The position numbers and the translations under genes were made by a program. The notes beneath the pieces are model-generated. The model made no database searches. It was not told where the DNA came from and was given only the letters and a program-made list of their open reading frames with translations. Shown one piece after another: positions 22,001 to 33,463 of a stretch of 64,000 nucleotides of DNA (the first letter of the stretch is position 1; the number at the start of each line of letters is the position of its first letter). The stretch spans positions 36,958,466-37,022,465 of the forward strand of contig OW679197.1 in the NCBI GenBank assembly GCA_940337035.1, given 5' to 3'. The stretch is from Agriotes lineatus (taxonomy: Eukaryota > Arthropoda > Insecta > Coleoptera > Elateridae).

Positions 22001-22912
22001 TGCGAATAACATGTAGCTAATGCTATTATCAAAAGAAGAAAAGCATCAAGCATGGTCCCAAAAAGCTCTTCACGGTAGACACTCTCACAAATTAAATCAA
22101 CCACATGTCGACAGAATAGCGTTGAACGCATGGTTGACTATCTCCGGGATATATCCATAAACAGAGGGTTTCCTGCTGGCGATACAGGATCAGGGTATTA
22201 ACACTAAGAATTACAGAAAATTTATTATCCGAGATGGGACTGAGGATGATTCCTGTAGACGATGGAAAGCTGCACCTGAAAATATACATCATATAATATC
22301 AGGATGTCAAATGATTGCTCAAACGGAGTACAAATTAAGGCATGACAACGTAGCAAAAATCTTGCACTCTAAACTAGCGGTCAAATATTCACTGGATAGA
22401 ACAGAAGATCCTTACTATAAGTACCATCCTCAGATGGTTCTAGAAAACGACCTAACTCCGCTGTATTGGGATAGAGGGATCATTACTGATCGAACAATCG
22501 CACATAATAGACCAGATATCACCTTAGTTGATAAGCGCAGGAAATGTGTACTTTTAATAGACATAACAATACCTAATAGTGCGAATTTACTAAACGCTTA
22601 AGCAGAGAAAATTACAAAATACACCGACCTGGCCTACGAGCTACAGCAATTATGGAAAATGGAAAAGGTTTACATCTTACCTATTATTATATCTGCCACC
22701 GGAATTATTCCTCATACACTTCGTAAGTCTCTCAATCGTTTGGAACTTCAAGAAAAGCTGCAAATTAATATGCAAAAATCTGTACATGTAACATCGTCAG
22801 AAAGTTTCTAAATAATGACATTAGTTAACTTACCATATCAGTATATTACTTACCCCCACCTTGGTTCTCGACCTGTGAGGCAAAATACCCGCACATAGTG
22901 TGAAAGAAAAAA
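19059..22912 (+). mobile_element. R4/Dong-like LINE in a TAA microsatellite
   Basis: About 3.85 kb flanked on both sides by TAA tracts (19043-19058 and 22913-22934). Dong and R4 relatives are known for TAA-type targets and a single ORF with central reverse transcriptase and C-terminal restriction-like endonuclease, as seen here. Length fits a near-complete copy. Confidence 0.75.
19381..22811 (+). pseudogene. R4/Dong-like ORF, reverse transcriptase and restriction-like endonuclease (broken)
   Basis: The protein would cut TAA-rich target DNA and prime reverse transcription there. The N-terminal part includes MSVMRCYFKATKLE and EFTVTEQRIADQRSAIL. The RT shows HNCKAPGNDNIHNYWLK (about 20650), NYRPITCLPT (about 20824), AYIDYQKAYDSIPHSW (about 21024) and KRGIFLDDAFSP. 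The position of the catalytic YxDD reads SMG with a frameshift near 21360, so catalysis is lost. A CCHC-like HHIISGC near 22287-22310 precedes NRPDITLVDKRRKCVLLID (about 22507), the PD...D nuclease core. Several stops and shifts occur (for example 22014 and 22599). Confidence 0.7.
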
Positions 22913-22934
22913 CATAATAATAATAATAATAATA
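22913..22934. repeat. (TAA)n between two R4/Dong-like copies
   Basis: About seven TAA units at the 3' end of the first copy; the second, truncated copy starts right after. Confidence 0.9.
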
Positions 22935-24505
22935 GACAGTGTCATTATGAAACAAACAGAAAAACATAAAAGAAATCTACAAACCTGTTACATAGACTAC
23001 AAAACAGCCTTTCTCGGTATCACATTCATGGCTCAAAAAAGTACTGAACATATACAAAATACATCCAACCATACTTTATCTCTACAATTATGACTACATG
23101 GCGAACAACAATACATCTAAATGTAGACACAGAACAAATACAAACAGAAAACATAAACATCAAACGTGGCATATTTCAAGGTGACTCACTGAGTGCCTTA
23201 TGGTTTTGCCTATGTTTGAACCCTCTCTCAAATACCCTAAACCATAGAGCATATGGATTTCAAATCAAACATCAAAAAACAACAAAACACACAATTAACC
23301 ATCTCTTATACATATATGCAATAAAAGTATATGAACCAATAAAAACGCAGATGACATGCCTATTAAGAATAACAGAATAAATAGCAACATATATCAATAT
23401 GGAGCTTGGGATACGCAAATGTAAAATGTTAACAATGGAAAAGGGAATTTGGAAAGATGAAACCACAACAGAAATATTTAAAAATCAAACACTAGATAAC
23501 ATGCAAGAATATGAAACATATAAGTACTTAGAATTACAACCAAACACAAGAATAGAACATACAGCAGTGAAAACACATCTCACACAACAATATAAAAATC
23601 GTTTAATACTTATTTTAAAAACAAAATTAAATTCAAAAAATTTATCCAAGGCAATAGATACATTCGCTATACCTCTCCTTACATATCCATTTGGAATCTT
23701 AAAATGGTCAAAAACTGATTTAGAAAACATCAGCACAATCAGGAATACACAATTAACAAAGCACCGAAAGAAGGAGGAAGAGGAATGATAGACATCCATA
23801 TACTTCATGCAAAACAAATACACGCACTTCGAGAATACTTCCACAACAAAAACACATCACTGCATAGAGCAATACTACAAGCAGATAAAGAATACACACC
23901 ACTCAATTTATCACACAACGAACAACAACAAACGTACACACTGACTCAAGAACAAAAAATAGAGAAATGGGCACAGAAGAAGCTGCATGGTAAACATCTA
24001 CCAATAATCTACAATGAAATATCAGCAAACAAGACACATATGAGTGGTTACAGAAAGGCCAACTCTTCCCAGAAACAGAAGGCTTTCTCCTCCCCATACA
24101 AGATCAGGCAATAGCCACAAGAAGCTACCAAAAACACATCATGAAAAATGCATCCATTAACGATGTATGGAGAAAATGTCATATGCCCCAAGAGAACATA
24201 CAGTATATAACAGGAGGCTGTAAAATCTTAGCTCGAACTGCTTACACTGAGCGACATAACTTCGCACCAAAGATCATACATCAAGCAATAGCCCTTAAAC
24301 ATAATCTCACAACAGATGACACACCATATTACAAGTACACACCAGAAAACGTTCTAGAAAATAAACAGTACAAATTATGCTACGATTTAACAATACATAC
24401 AGACAAAACTATCATATGCAATAGGCCAGATATTACATTACAAGATAAAATAAAGAAAGAAACATATCAACAGGCATAAACATAACAAAAAAATATACAG
24501 AAAAA
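22935..24505 (+). pseudogene. second R4/Dong-like copy, 5'-truncated
   Basis: It begins inside the RT and keeps TCYIDYKTAF-like sequence (about 22985), KRGIFQGDSLSALWFCLCLN (about 23165), YKYLELQP, TYPFGILKWSKTDLEN, and the endonuclease motif CNRPDITLQDKIKK (about 24418). The catalytic YxDD is YIYA near 23310. Base use differs from copy 1 (A/C-rich coding strand), so it is a different family member. Homology fades near 24505 at the border with the minus-strand LINE. Confidence 0.65.
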
Positions 24506-25954
24506 ATATTTTTTTCAGCTATCTTTGAGAAAGCAGGCAAAATACTGATAGGACGTAAGTCATTGTAACTTTTGAGATTTACTACTTTTGGTATTGGTAT
24601 CACCAAAGCGTTTTTTCAGCAATTAGTGAAGGTATGAATTAACAACATAGTATTGAAATGTGCGTGATGTAAGTCAAAATATATGGACAACACAATGAGA
24701 GCATATAAATACTAATTTTATCGGAACCACTTGCGTTTGATTTAATTTGATTTAACATTTTTTGAACACAGTCTACGTCAACGGCAATAAAGGAATGCTC
24801 CACAATAGTATCACTAACTATATTATTAGTGTAATAGTGTAATAGATTTTGATCTACATCGGTGGAGGGAATGCTATTTACAAAAAATTTGTTAATAGCA
24901 TCAGATTGCATTAAGGCTTTCGACAAAGATTTATTTTTATTTGGTGCAATTGTTAGTAATTGTAGTTCTTTCTATATGTGCTTAGAGCTACATTTTTTTA
25001 TATTGAAATTAAAATAATCCTTTTTCTCGTTTCTGATAGTAATAGTTGTAAGATTTTGCAATGTTTTATAATAGTCTCAATCTGTTGGACGCTTAGTTTT
25101 CCGATAACGTCGCTTAGCTTTATCTCTTAAAGCCATCATTAAACGTATATTATCAGTCAGCCAAGGAGACTTTCGTTTAGGGATTTTTACTGTTCGATAG
25201 GGTGCATGCAGATCAAACAGATCTACAATACATTTATTAAAATACTGAATTTTATCATCCACGTTATCAATATTGCAAATATTCTAGAAGGGAGTTTTAC
25301 AAAGATCTCTATAAAGTAAACCAAAATTAAAATGATTAAAATCTCTAAACGTTTTATAACACCAGCATCCTTAAAAGATGTGTGTTCTGATACCACAATA
25401 ACATCTAATAGGGTAGATGTGTTTCTCGTTACTCTTCTTGGCTCATTAATGATTTGTTTAAAATTGAGTGTTTCACACATCGTATTAAAATAAACAGTTC
25501 CATTATGATCAACATCTAACATGTCAATATTTATGTCACCTGAACAGATGATGTTATCAGCAGAAGGCGCAGAATAAGATAAAGATTCTTCTAATTCATT
25601 TCAAAAAAACTTGTAATCAACAGTAGGCGCTTTATAAACTACACCGACTACAAGTGAAATTGAATGTGGTTTAATATTAATCCAAAGTTTTTCAATATTC
25701 TCATTGCTATTTATAATTTGATAGTTAAAAGTATCACGAATAAAAATACAGACACCGTCTCCTCTCGAAAGACGATCTTTACGTAATGTACTGTATCCTT
25801 TGATAAAAATGTAATTATCACTTGCAGCTGGTGTGAGCCACGTCTCACTGACAGTAAATATGTTAATCTCGTTGGAGCTGAGATAATCAGACAGTTCATG
25901 AATTTTTGGAATGAGAGATCTTATATTTAGATGTGCCACCCTTACCACACTCAT
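24506..25954 (-). pseudogene. LINE ORF2: endonuclease and RT start (broken)
   Basis: Starts at ATG 25954 with VVRVAHLNIRSLIPKIHEL, ETWLTP (catalytic Glu) and RGDGVCIFIRD, then continues through frameshifts with LNFKQIINEPRRVTRNTS and LLDVIVVSE (about 25440-25380), KSPWLTDNIR (about 25170), NQIKSNASGSDKISIYML (about 24740) and YNDLRPISILPAFSKIAE (about 24570-24520). The order is that of a CR1/jockey-group ORF2. Several shifts and stops make it non-functional. Confidence 0.7.
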
Positions 25955-26424
25955 GACATCGAATACCTAAATAACATAGTACATAATAATAAAATGTATA
26001 AGTGCTATAAGTTAATTATAGTATCAACCTTAGCGTAAAACAACCAAAATTCAAAATTAATTTAAAATCAATAGGAAATAAATGCAAGGTAAATTAGAAT
26101 ATCAACAAAAACATTTTGTTTTATTTAAGCTAATTACGTGTAAAAGCCAAATTAATTAAAATTTATTTTTAGTGTAACAATGCTGTGTATAAATAAATAA
26201 GGCTACATTAATAGCTAGCCAAGTTCAGTTATAATCAAACATAAATATGACTGTTGAAGGAGTATGAATAAGAAAATTGAAACGTAATGCTATCTGGGTA
26301 CAAGTGCGGCACGACTCTTTCTTTTATACACACGTTCCTCAAACGTATGCTTTAAGACCAGGTTCCTGGCTGACTGTAATGAATAAATTATATTGCGACA
26401 GTTCTTCGAAGTTTAATATACATA

Positions 26425-27350
26425 TTATCCTGTTATCCATCTTCGCAAAATATTTCCCTCTAGTGACCAAACGTTTCTGCTTCCGAATTTAATAGATGCT
26501 TCTTTTAAGATTTGCGCTCTGCGTTTAGTTAAGTCTTCTTTTATTAATGTTTTAGTGCCCTTGAGGAGTTTGTTATTATTAAAAATAAGCTTATTAGTAT
26601 TTCTGCTAAAGAGCTTCACGATTATTGCCCTGTTAACGGGTTCTTTGCTAGGAAGGCGATGGCTACAATCTATCTATTCAGTGGATACATCCAGCACCAG
26701 TTTATCTTTGCACAGTTTGCTGACGACCTCATCTGTATTTTCGCCTCTTCCTTCTGGGACTCCAAAAATGCGAAGACTATTACGCTGAGTGTACTGCTCC
26801 AATTCGTCTCCGGAAAGTGCAGCTTCCATTTCATCTTCTATATATATAAAAATCAATCGCCGTGTGTTAGTAACGTAAAAACTCGAGAACGACTTGACCG
26901 ATTTGGATGATTTTTTTTTTGTTCGTCTTACTACCGAGGTGGTTTAGCAAAAAAGAAAATTCGGAAAAATCCAAAGGGAAAGCCGGAAAATTGGAAAATA
27001 TCGAAAGTGTGTTTTTCTATACACTGTACGACTTTCTATTTGCAGTCATACTTTTATGATTCTGTGCTTAATGGTTTGAAGGGTTTTCCCATCATGTCAT
27101 AATCCAAAACAACGTTGGTGGGGTCAGCTAGTATTTTAATAATTCTTGCTCCATTTGATTCACCTTAGTCGTGTATCCCTGTATTTCTTCTTTCAGCAAA
27201 GCCTTAAGATTATCCTTGATTGCGTTTACAAGTGCAGCAAGAAACGTAGACGAGTTTAATACTTTTTTTCAGTTCTGTGCTAGCTTTGAACGCGAACGGT
27301 TGTGCCGTATGTTCTAGCGATTTCAGTGACCTTAACCTTTTACAATCAGA
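26425..27350 (-). pseudogene. LINE ORF1, coiled-coil RNA-binding type, split by Helitron
   Basis: ORF1 proteins of this group bind LINE RNA as oligomers. Minus-strand reading gives AIKDNLKALLKEEIQ and KVNQMEQELLKY (heptad-like, about 27215-27133), then, across the inserted element, EMEAALSGDELEQYTQRNSL and RIFGVPEGRGEN, then IVKLFSRNTN, LIKEDLTKRRAQILKEAS and FGSRNVWSLEGNI (to 26430). Removing 26834-27131 rejoins the frame exactly. One stop remains near 26674. Confidence 0.65.
26834..27131 (+). mobile_element. non-autonomous Helitron-type element
   Basis: 298 bp beginning TCTTCTATATATATAAAA and ending GGGGTCAGCTAG, inserted exactly between an A (26833) and a T (27132), the Helitron target. 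No target duplication is made, and removal restores the LINE ORF1 frame. The phrase CGAGAACGACTTGACCGATT near 26884 is, from memory, common in insect Helitron-type repeats. Confidence 0.75.
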
Positions 27351-27472
27351 AACAATAATTTCTTTAAATTCATAGTGAGTGCAATTATCGAATCTCCGTA
27401 CATTGGCTCCACAAATCTACAGAGGCCTAAGTGGCCTAACAGCATTAAATTAAGACCTTATTAAGGGGCGGA

Positions 27473-28620
27473 ATGGATAACAAACGCGATCACAGCGAAA
27501 TATCACCAGATGCAGATACGCCAAACAAACGATATCTATTTGAACCTAAAACATTACTAGCAGCCAACAGATATTATTTACTTCCTAATACATCAGATAT
27601 AATATTGCAAGGCAGCAATGCCAAACCACCTGCAGATAACAATGAAAGCGGCCCACAAACAATTGAACAAAAACCAAGTATACCACCAATTTACCTGCAT
27701 GAGGGTAAAAATTATCAAGAAGTGCTGAAAGACATTCAACGTCACGTAAAAGAACCATTTACAACGGCCTATAAGGGAAAATTTTTCCGTATTAATTTGA
27801 ACAACATCGATGATTATTGAAAAATAACAAAATATTATGACGGACACAATATTAAATACCACACCTTCAAAAATCCCGACTCACAAATTCTTTTAGTTGT
27901 ACTGCGAAGCGTACCTATATCGCTAACAGAAGAAGAAATTAAAGGTGAGTTATTAGATCTTAAATTTCCAGTCACAAAAGTTGCGAGATTATATAATAAA
28001 ACAAAATATCCGATTCCCGTCTGCGCAGTTGAGCTTGTGAAGGGTGATGAAGCTAATAAAATATTTTCCCTGGATAAATTAAACTACTGTATCATCAGCG
28101 TAGAACCAAGGCGTAAATCCTCTAATATACCTCAGTGCACACGTTGTCAGTTATTTGGCCACACTAAAAATTATTGCAAACTTACTCCACGCTGTGTTAA
28201 ATGCAATCTCATCACTACAAAGACTGCACCATAACCGCCAACGAAAAGCGCAAATGTGTGAACTGTGATGGTGACCACCCGGCTATTTATAGAGGATGTC
28301 CATACTTTCAGGCATTATCACAAAAATCAACAAATCAGTCTCCCCCCACCCGACGCAGTAACTTGTTTGATAACAATCCCGTTAACTTCCCTCCCCTACC
28401 CATTGCCAACAGACAACAATATAGCAATATAACGCGATCAAGCACTCATACATCAACCAATCAAAATCCACCCCCAGCTCACAATGTCCACAATCAAGAC
28501 ACATCAGATATCCTGACTGTAATTCTTAAAAAACTACTAGAACTTCTTGCCCCCCATATTGATAAAATCAAAGCAGCCTTAATTTCGCTCTTACCAACTC
28601 TTCTCAACAATGGCGGTTAA
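27473..28620 (+). pseudogene. jockey-like ORF1, zinc-knuckle gag-like protein (broken)
   Basis: Nucleic-acid-binding partner of ORF2. It begins MDNKRDHSEISPDADTPNKR and runs through IYLHEGKNYQEVLKDI, a TGA at 27818, then ILLVVLRSVPISLTEEEI, the region that precedes the knuckles in jockey-type gag (PRE_C2HC). Knuckles: CTRCQLFGHTKNYC (about 28138), CVKCN... across a frameshift near 28205, and CVNCDGDHPAIYRGC (about 28255). One stop and one shift separate it from an open frame. Confidence 0.7.
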
Positions 28621-30004
28621 CCAATGTAATCATCATATGTTAACAATTGCAAGCTGGAACGCAGATGGCATTAAATCTAAACGTCAGAGTTTCATGGCGT
28701 TCTTAGCCAATCATAACATTGACATTGCCTGTGTTAGCGAAACGCACTTAATCCATACCAGGCCCCACAGCTTCTGGAGGGGTGGCTATCATCGCAAAGA
28801 AAAAGCTAGCAATTTGCCCACTGCCGAATCAAGATTTTGAAAGTTTAGAAGCTATAGAAGCTAGTTTACAACTAAAAAATGGTAAATCATTAAAAATCGC
28901 AAGAGTATATAAGCAACCTAACAAAGTACTATCTGAATTTGACCTTAAAAAATTATTTAGTAGCAACCACACAACATATGATATTGGTGATTTGAACTGT
29001 AAGAACAATATCTGGGGATGCAGAGTGAACAATCAAAACGGTCAGCGACTATTGCACTATGCAAATACAAACGCAATACAAATCTCAGCACCTACTGAAC
29101 CAACACACTTTCCGTATCGCAACGATCACCAACCCGACATCTTGAGTATCATTCTACATAAAAACAATACACTTCCTATTTACCAAACTGTTGCTACTGA
29201 ATTAAACTCAGATCATCTACCAGTAATTATTTGTTTCGCGGAAATACCACACGAAATTAAACAACTACCTAGACTGATCAACGGACGAGTCAACTGGGAT
29301 ACCTTTCAACAAAAAATGGACGAACTAATTTGGTGTCCAATATTACAGACAGAAGCGTATATGAACGAAGCTATTAGTAAACTTGAAAATAACATAAATG
29401 TTTCTATTCAAGAGGCAACGGTTATCCAATGTCAAAAAATTAAACCAAATCATCTTCAGCCCCCCACAAAATTATTAAAATTAATCCAAGAGAAAAACAG
29501 AGCCAGACGGGAATGGCAGAGGTTGAGGCAGCCACATCAAAAGCAATATTTAAATCAATTAAATCGACAGGTAAAGTTGGCTTTAGACACTCATCGAATA
29601 AATTCTTATCGGAGATACATAGAAGATCTACAGCCCAAAGACCATTAAATGTGGCAAGCAACAAGGCGAATACTAAAAAAACTAGCAGATCCGGCACCAT
29701 TAAAAAATAATAATATGTTACTTACAACGGACGCGGAAAAATGTGAAATATTTTCAAATCATTTAGAAAAAATCTTTACAACCACGATCCACGATGATAA
29801 CATAAATTCGGCTGCTCAAATTGAAAAACATGTCACAGACTACACACCTAATTCGACAGGGCTTATCAAACCAGTCTCACCGATTGAACTAGCCAAATAT
29901 ATTCAAAAGCTGCCAAATAAAAAATCTCCTGGACCCGATCGCATTCCCAATATTATACTCAAAAAGTTTACAAAGAAAGTCACATGCTATTTAACAACCA
30001 TTTA
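28610..30004 (+). pseudogene. jockey-like ORF2, endonuclease and RT start (broken)
   Basis: ATG 28610 overlaps the ORF1 end. Endonuclease: LTIASWNADGIKSKRQS, CVSETHL (Glu), a frameshift near 28790, GDLNCKNNIWGC (about 28989), NSDHLPVIICF (about 29206). Linker: NRARREWQRLRQ. After a shift near 29640 the RT begins: LPNKKSPGPDRIPNIILKKF (about 29910). Reading stops at the insertion point 30004/30005. Confidence 0.7.
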
Positions 30005-33000
30005 ACACGACTCGGTCCCGTGGCCTCGTTGGAGGGCGGGCGAGGGTTAAGCAAAATGGCTTCCGGCGACTGGTGTTTTTGCCCTGGTAACTCAGTCGGC
30101 CAACGGTGCTTTCCCCGGTAGGCGGGGCAGACCTCAGAGTAAGAGCAAGAAAGTGAGAGAGAGAGACACAAATTTATTTACAAAGGTTTATCTTTATTAT
30201 TCTATATGTACACATATATACAAAAGATGGCGACGAGGACGCCTGGATGGCTCTGTCGGCGCAGGTGATTCGGGGGGAGGGGGTGTAGTCCCGGGCTCTC
30301 CCGTTAGCGGGGCGGGAGGGGGCGCCGAGGGTGGCGGGGGCCTGGTGCTGGCGGCGGCGCCGAGGGCACGGCGTTCGGGTTCGGGGTCTGCTCGAACCGG
30401 ACGGCGGCAGGTGGCGACTCCTGGGCGGTGGCGACGGGCGTCGGCGCTGTGGAGGGCGGGGCGCTGGGCGGCGGGGCCAATCCGGTGCGGCGTGCGTCTC
30501 GCGACGCGGGGGAGCTGCCGTGGAGCGGCAGCGCGTTTCGGAGCGGCGGCGTCCTTCCGACCGAGGGCGTTGTCCGCGGCGACTGCCGGGGATGAGCCGG
30601 GGCTGCTGGCTCAGGGGTGCTAGGAAGCGCAGGAGCGCTGAAGCGTGGCGCCTGGGGTCCCGGGAGGAGGACCAGGGTTCGCTTCCTGGGCGGTGGCGCG
30701 GGGGCAGGTCCACTTCTCAGAGTGCCCAGGGTATGGGGGCGGCCGCGCTCCGGAAGACGGCGTTCCACAGCCTCTCGAACTCGTGGCGCTCGAAGGGCTC
30801 GGGGTGGAGGTGTAGTTCCCACTCCGGCAATGGGGAGCGGCGGAGGCCTTCGTCGCAGGGGGCGGAGGTCCGCGGGTGGACACGGTCGGTCGGAGCAGGG
30901 GCGGGTCCGCCGCAGGACTGGGGACGGAGGCGAGGTCTGGCGTCCGAAGCCGGTGTCCCTGGGGTGCTCCGTGAGGACTGGCTGGTTCGGGGGTGGCGGG
31001 CGACGTGGGCCCAAACAGATGGTCGAACAAAACCTCCAACCTAAAGAAGGGCAAGGAAGGACAAACAAAAACAATTAACAAAAAAAAACGAAACAACAAA
31101 AAAAACAAATCAAACACTGAAAGGTGCGTTGGGGCGGCCTGCTTACGTCATCCTTTTTCCAATCTCTCGTCCGCACTGGAGGGTACGTGTTAGAGCGGGT
31201 TTCTTGAGATCCGGAGCTCGATGTCGCTGACTGAGCTGATGGCTGGGACGGCCCGTGACTGCACTAAGTCCAATGACCTTCAGTCTCTAGTTCGCACAAG
31301 GGTGCGTGTCAGAGTTAGAGTATCGAATTATGCTGGTGAATCGGCTATGTCCCGATGACACTTAGCCTCTAGTCCGCACAAGGGTGCGTGTCAGAGGAAG
31401 TGTATGGAACTCTGCTGGTGAATCGGCTATGTCCCGATGACACTTAGCCTCTAGTCCGCACGAGGGTGCGTGTCAGAGGAAGTGTATGGAACTCGCTGGC
31501 GAATCGGCTATGTCCCGATTACACTTAGCCTCTAGTCCGCACAAGGGTGCGTGTCAGAGGAAGTGTATGGAACTTGCTGGCGAATCGGCAATGTCCCAAT
31601 GACACTTAGCCTCTAGTCCGCACGAGGGTGCGTGTCAGAGGAAGTGTATTGAACTTTTGGCGAATCGGCTAGAGCTGGATGCTGGTGGTTGAAGCTGATG
31701 GCTGGAACTCGATGATCTCCTCAAAAAACCTCGGGGTTTATAAGGACCTGGCCGGCTTTGTCTGCAGCACCCTTGCTCGTGATTGGCCGGAGCTCGATGT
31801 CGCTGACTGAGCTGATGGCTGGGACGGCCCGTGACTGCACTAAGTCCAATGACCTTCAGTCTCTAGTTCGCACAAGGGTGCGTGTCAGAGTTAGAGTATC
31901 GAATTATGCTGGTGAATCGGCTATGTCCCGATGACACTTAGCCTCTAGTCCGCACAAGGGTGCGTGTCAGAGGAAGTGTATGGAACTCTGCTGGTGAATC
32001 GGCTATGTCCCGATGACACTTAGCCTCTAGTCCGCACGAGGGTGCGTGTCAGAGGAAGTGTATGGAACTCGCTGGCGAATCGGCTATGTCCCGATTACAC
32101 TTAGCCTCTAGTCCGCACAAGGGTGCGTGTCAGAGGAAGTGTATGGAACTTGCTGGCGAATCGGCAATGTCCCAATGACACTTAGCCTCTAGTCCGCACG
32201 AGGGTGCGTGTCAGAGGAAGTGTATTGAACTTTTGGCGAATCGGCTAGAGCTGGATGCTGGTGGTTGAAGCTGATGGCTGGAACTCGATGATCTCCTCAA
32301 AAAACCTCGGGGTTTATAAGGACCTGGCCGGCTTTGTCTGCAGCACCCTTGCTCGTGATTGGCCGAACGGTAGTGGGGACGCTGGCAGATTTAATCTGAT
32401 TTGCATCCGCGGCTCTGATCTCCACGGCACGAAGTGCTATCTTAATGAAAATGTCTGCATCGTTTTTGTCTCAGAAAAACTCTCATTTTGAGCCTTTACT
32501 TCATATGTTTTGCTCGTCTAATAACAAAGTTGAGATTTGTAATCTCTTGGATGGAACTATTTGGCGTAGGGGCCGAGTTTTGAGTTTTTTTCTCTATGCC
32601 GCGGCGCGAAGCTCCCTCGGGTCGAAACCCAACTTGAATTTTGAGTCCTTACTCGGCCTGTTCCGCTTGCAATTTACTATTATTATACTCGATTAAACTT
32701 TTCCTACACTAACATCAATATGCTCGCGGCGCGAGCTTTTCTTTTGCTGCTGCGGCGATCTGCGAACTGCTCTGTGTTCGGGTTTGTTGTCTCGCCTTCG
32801 CACTAGTTCAGCGATTTTTGTGTATCCTAAAAGGGCCCGTGCTTCTAATTTAATTAGCCCTCGCAATGTATATTTCCATTGTTTTTTTGACCGCGGCTTG
32901 AACTCGGCTCTTTCCCAGTCTTGCCGGCGCCTGATGCTTTACGAGGGCCCTGTGAATGTGTCCGTTGTGACGGCATATTTAGCTGTTTGTGACAGGTTCC

Positions 33001-33463
33001 GGAAGCCTTTTACTGCCTTTGTTATGGTTGTGTTGGATCGTGTACCGATGTGCGTTTATGGAGTTTGTTTCTTCTGCGGCGCGTAATGGACTGATTCGTG
33101 AATTTCCCCACATTCGAATCTTGCTCTCCCGCGCTTCCTAACAGAAGCAATAGCGCCTAGCGGTGTGTAATCACGATCCCTGCACTCGTCGCGGCGGCTC
33201 CCGAGCGGCGGGCGCGTTTAGCGGCCGGCGTTTCGCTTTTGTCTAGCTGTCGTCTTAGCTTTGATGTATTTATGGGGTTTTAGCGCTCGAGCGGGCCGTG
33301 GGAGCTTCTTACGCGGTTTTAGGATCGGCAGCTGTGCATAGTTTTCTTTTGGATCGCGATGTACTTATTAATGTTTGTTTGTTCTTGATCCTGATTGCGT
33401 GGCGAGTGCGTAACATACGTACATATGATGGCGGAGGCCCTTGCGTGCCTCTGGATCATATCA
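30005..33463. mobile_element. GC-rich 3.46-kb insertion of unknown class
   Basis: Flanked by CATTTA at 29999-30004 and 33464-33469; removing the insertion and one CATTTA restores the LINE RT frame exactly (LTTIYNACFRTG). Far richer in G and C than the window. Contents: a CG-rich half (30230-31060), a tandem minisatellite (31211-32362), then an unassigned part. The minus strand has AATAAA signals near 30190-30215 and an ATAAATA box near 33263, so an LTR-like unit on the minus strand is possible, but termini (TGATATG...GTCGTGT on that strand) are not the usual TG...CA. No long terminal inverted repeat is seen. Confidence 0.65.
31211..32362. repeat. 576-bp tandem duplication containing 82-bp minisatellite
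   Basis: 31211-31786 and 31787-32362 appear identical by eye throughout. Each holds about five units of roughly 82 bp sharing CTCTAGTCCGCAC(A/G)AGGGTGC and GAATCGGCTATGTCCC. The unit contains a hairpin with CGCAC/GTGCG arms inside CCTCT/AGAGG arms. Confidence 0.9.

Larger units (their letters stand above)
24506..27370 (-). mobile_element. CR1/jockey-like LINE, two ORFs, 3'-truncated
   Basis: Minus-strand LINE with ORF1 (about 27350-26425), an apurinic-type endonuclease (25954-25260) and the beginning of the reverse transcriptase (to 24506). It is cut off by the R4/Dong-like copy, so the RT catalytic half is missing. A 298-bp Helitron-type element splits ORF1. Confidence 0.7.

Noticed and set aside
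30304..31074. Three overlapping proline/arginine-rich minus-strand frames in the GC-rich insertion
   Set aside because: High GC content gives long open frames by chance on both strands; none shows a domain, and all frames are similarly open.
31250..32250. CRISPR-like regular repeats
   Set aside because: The 82-bp units are tandem and contiguous; intervening parts are themselves repeated, so it is a minisatellite.
30005..33463. Calling the GC-rich block a solo LTR
   Set aside because: Poly(A) and TATA-like signals fit, but ends are not TG...CA and no paired copy is in the window; left unclassified.
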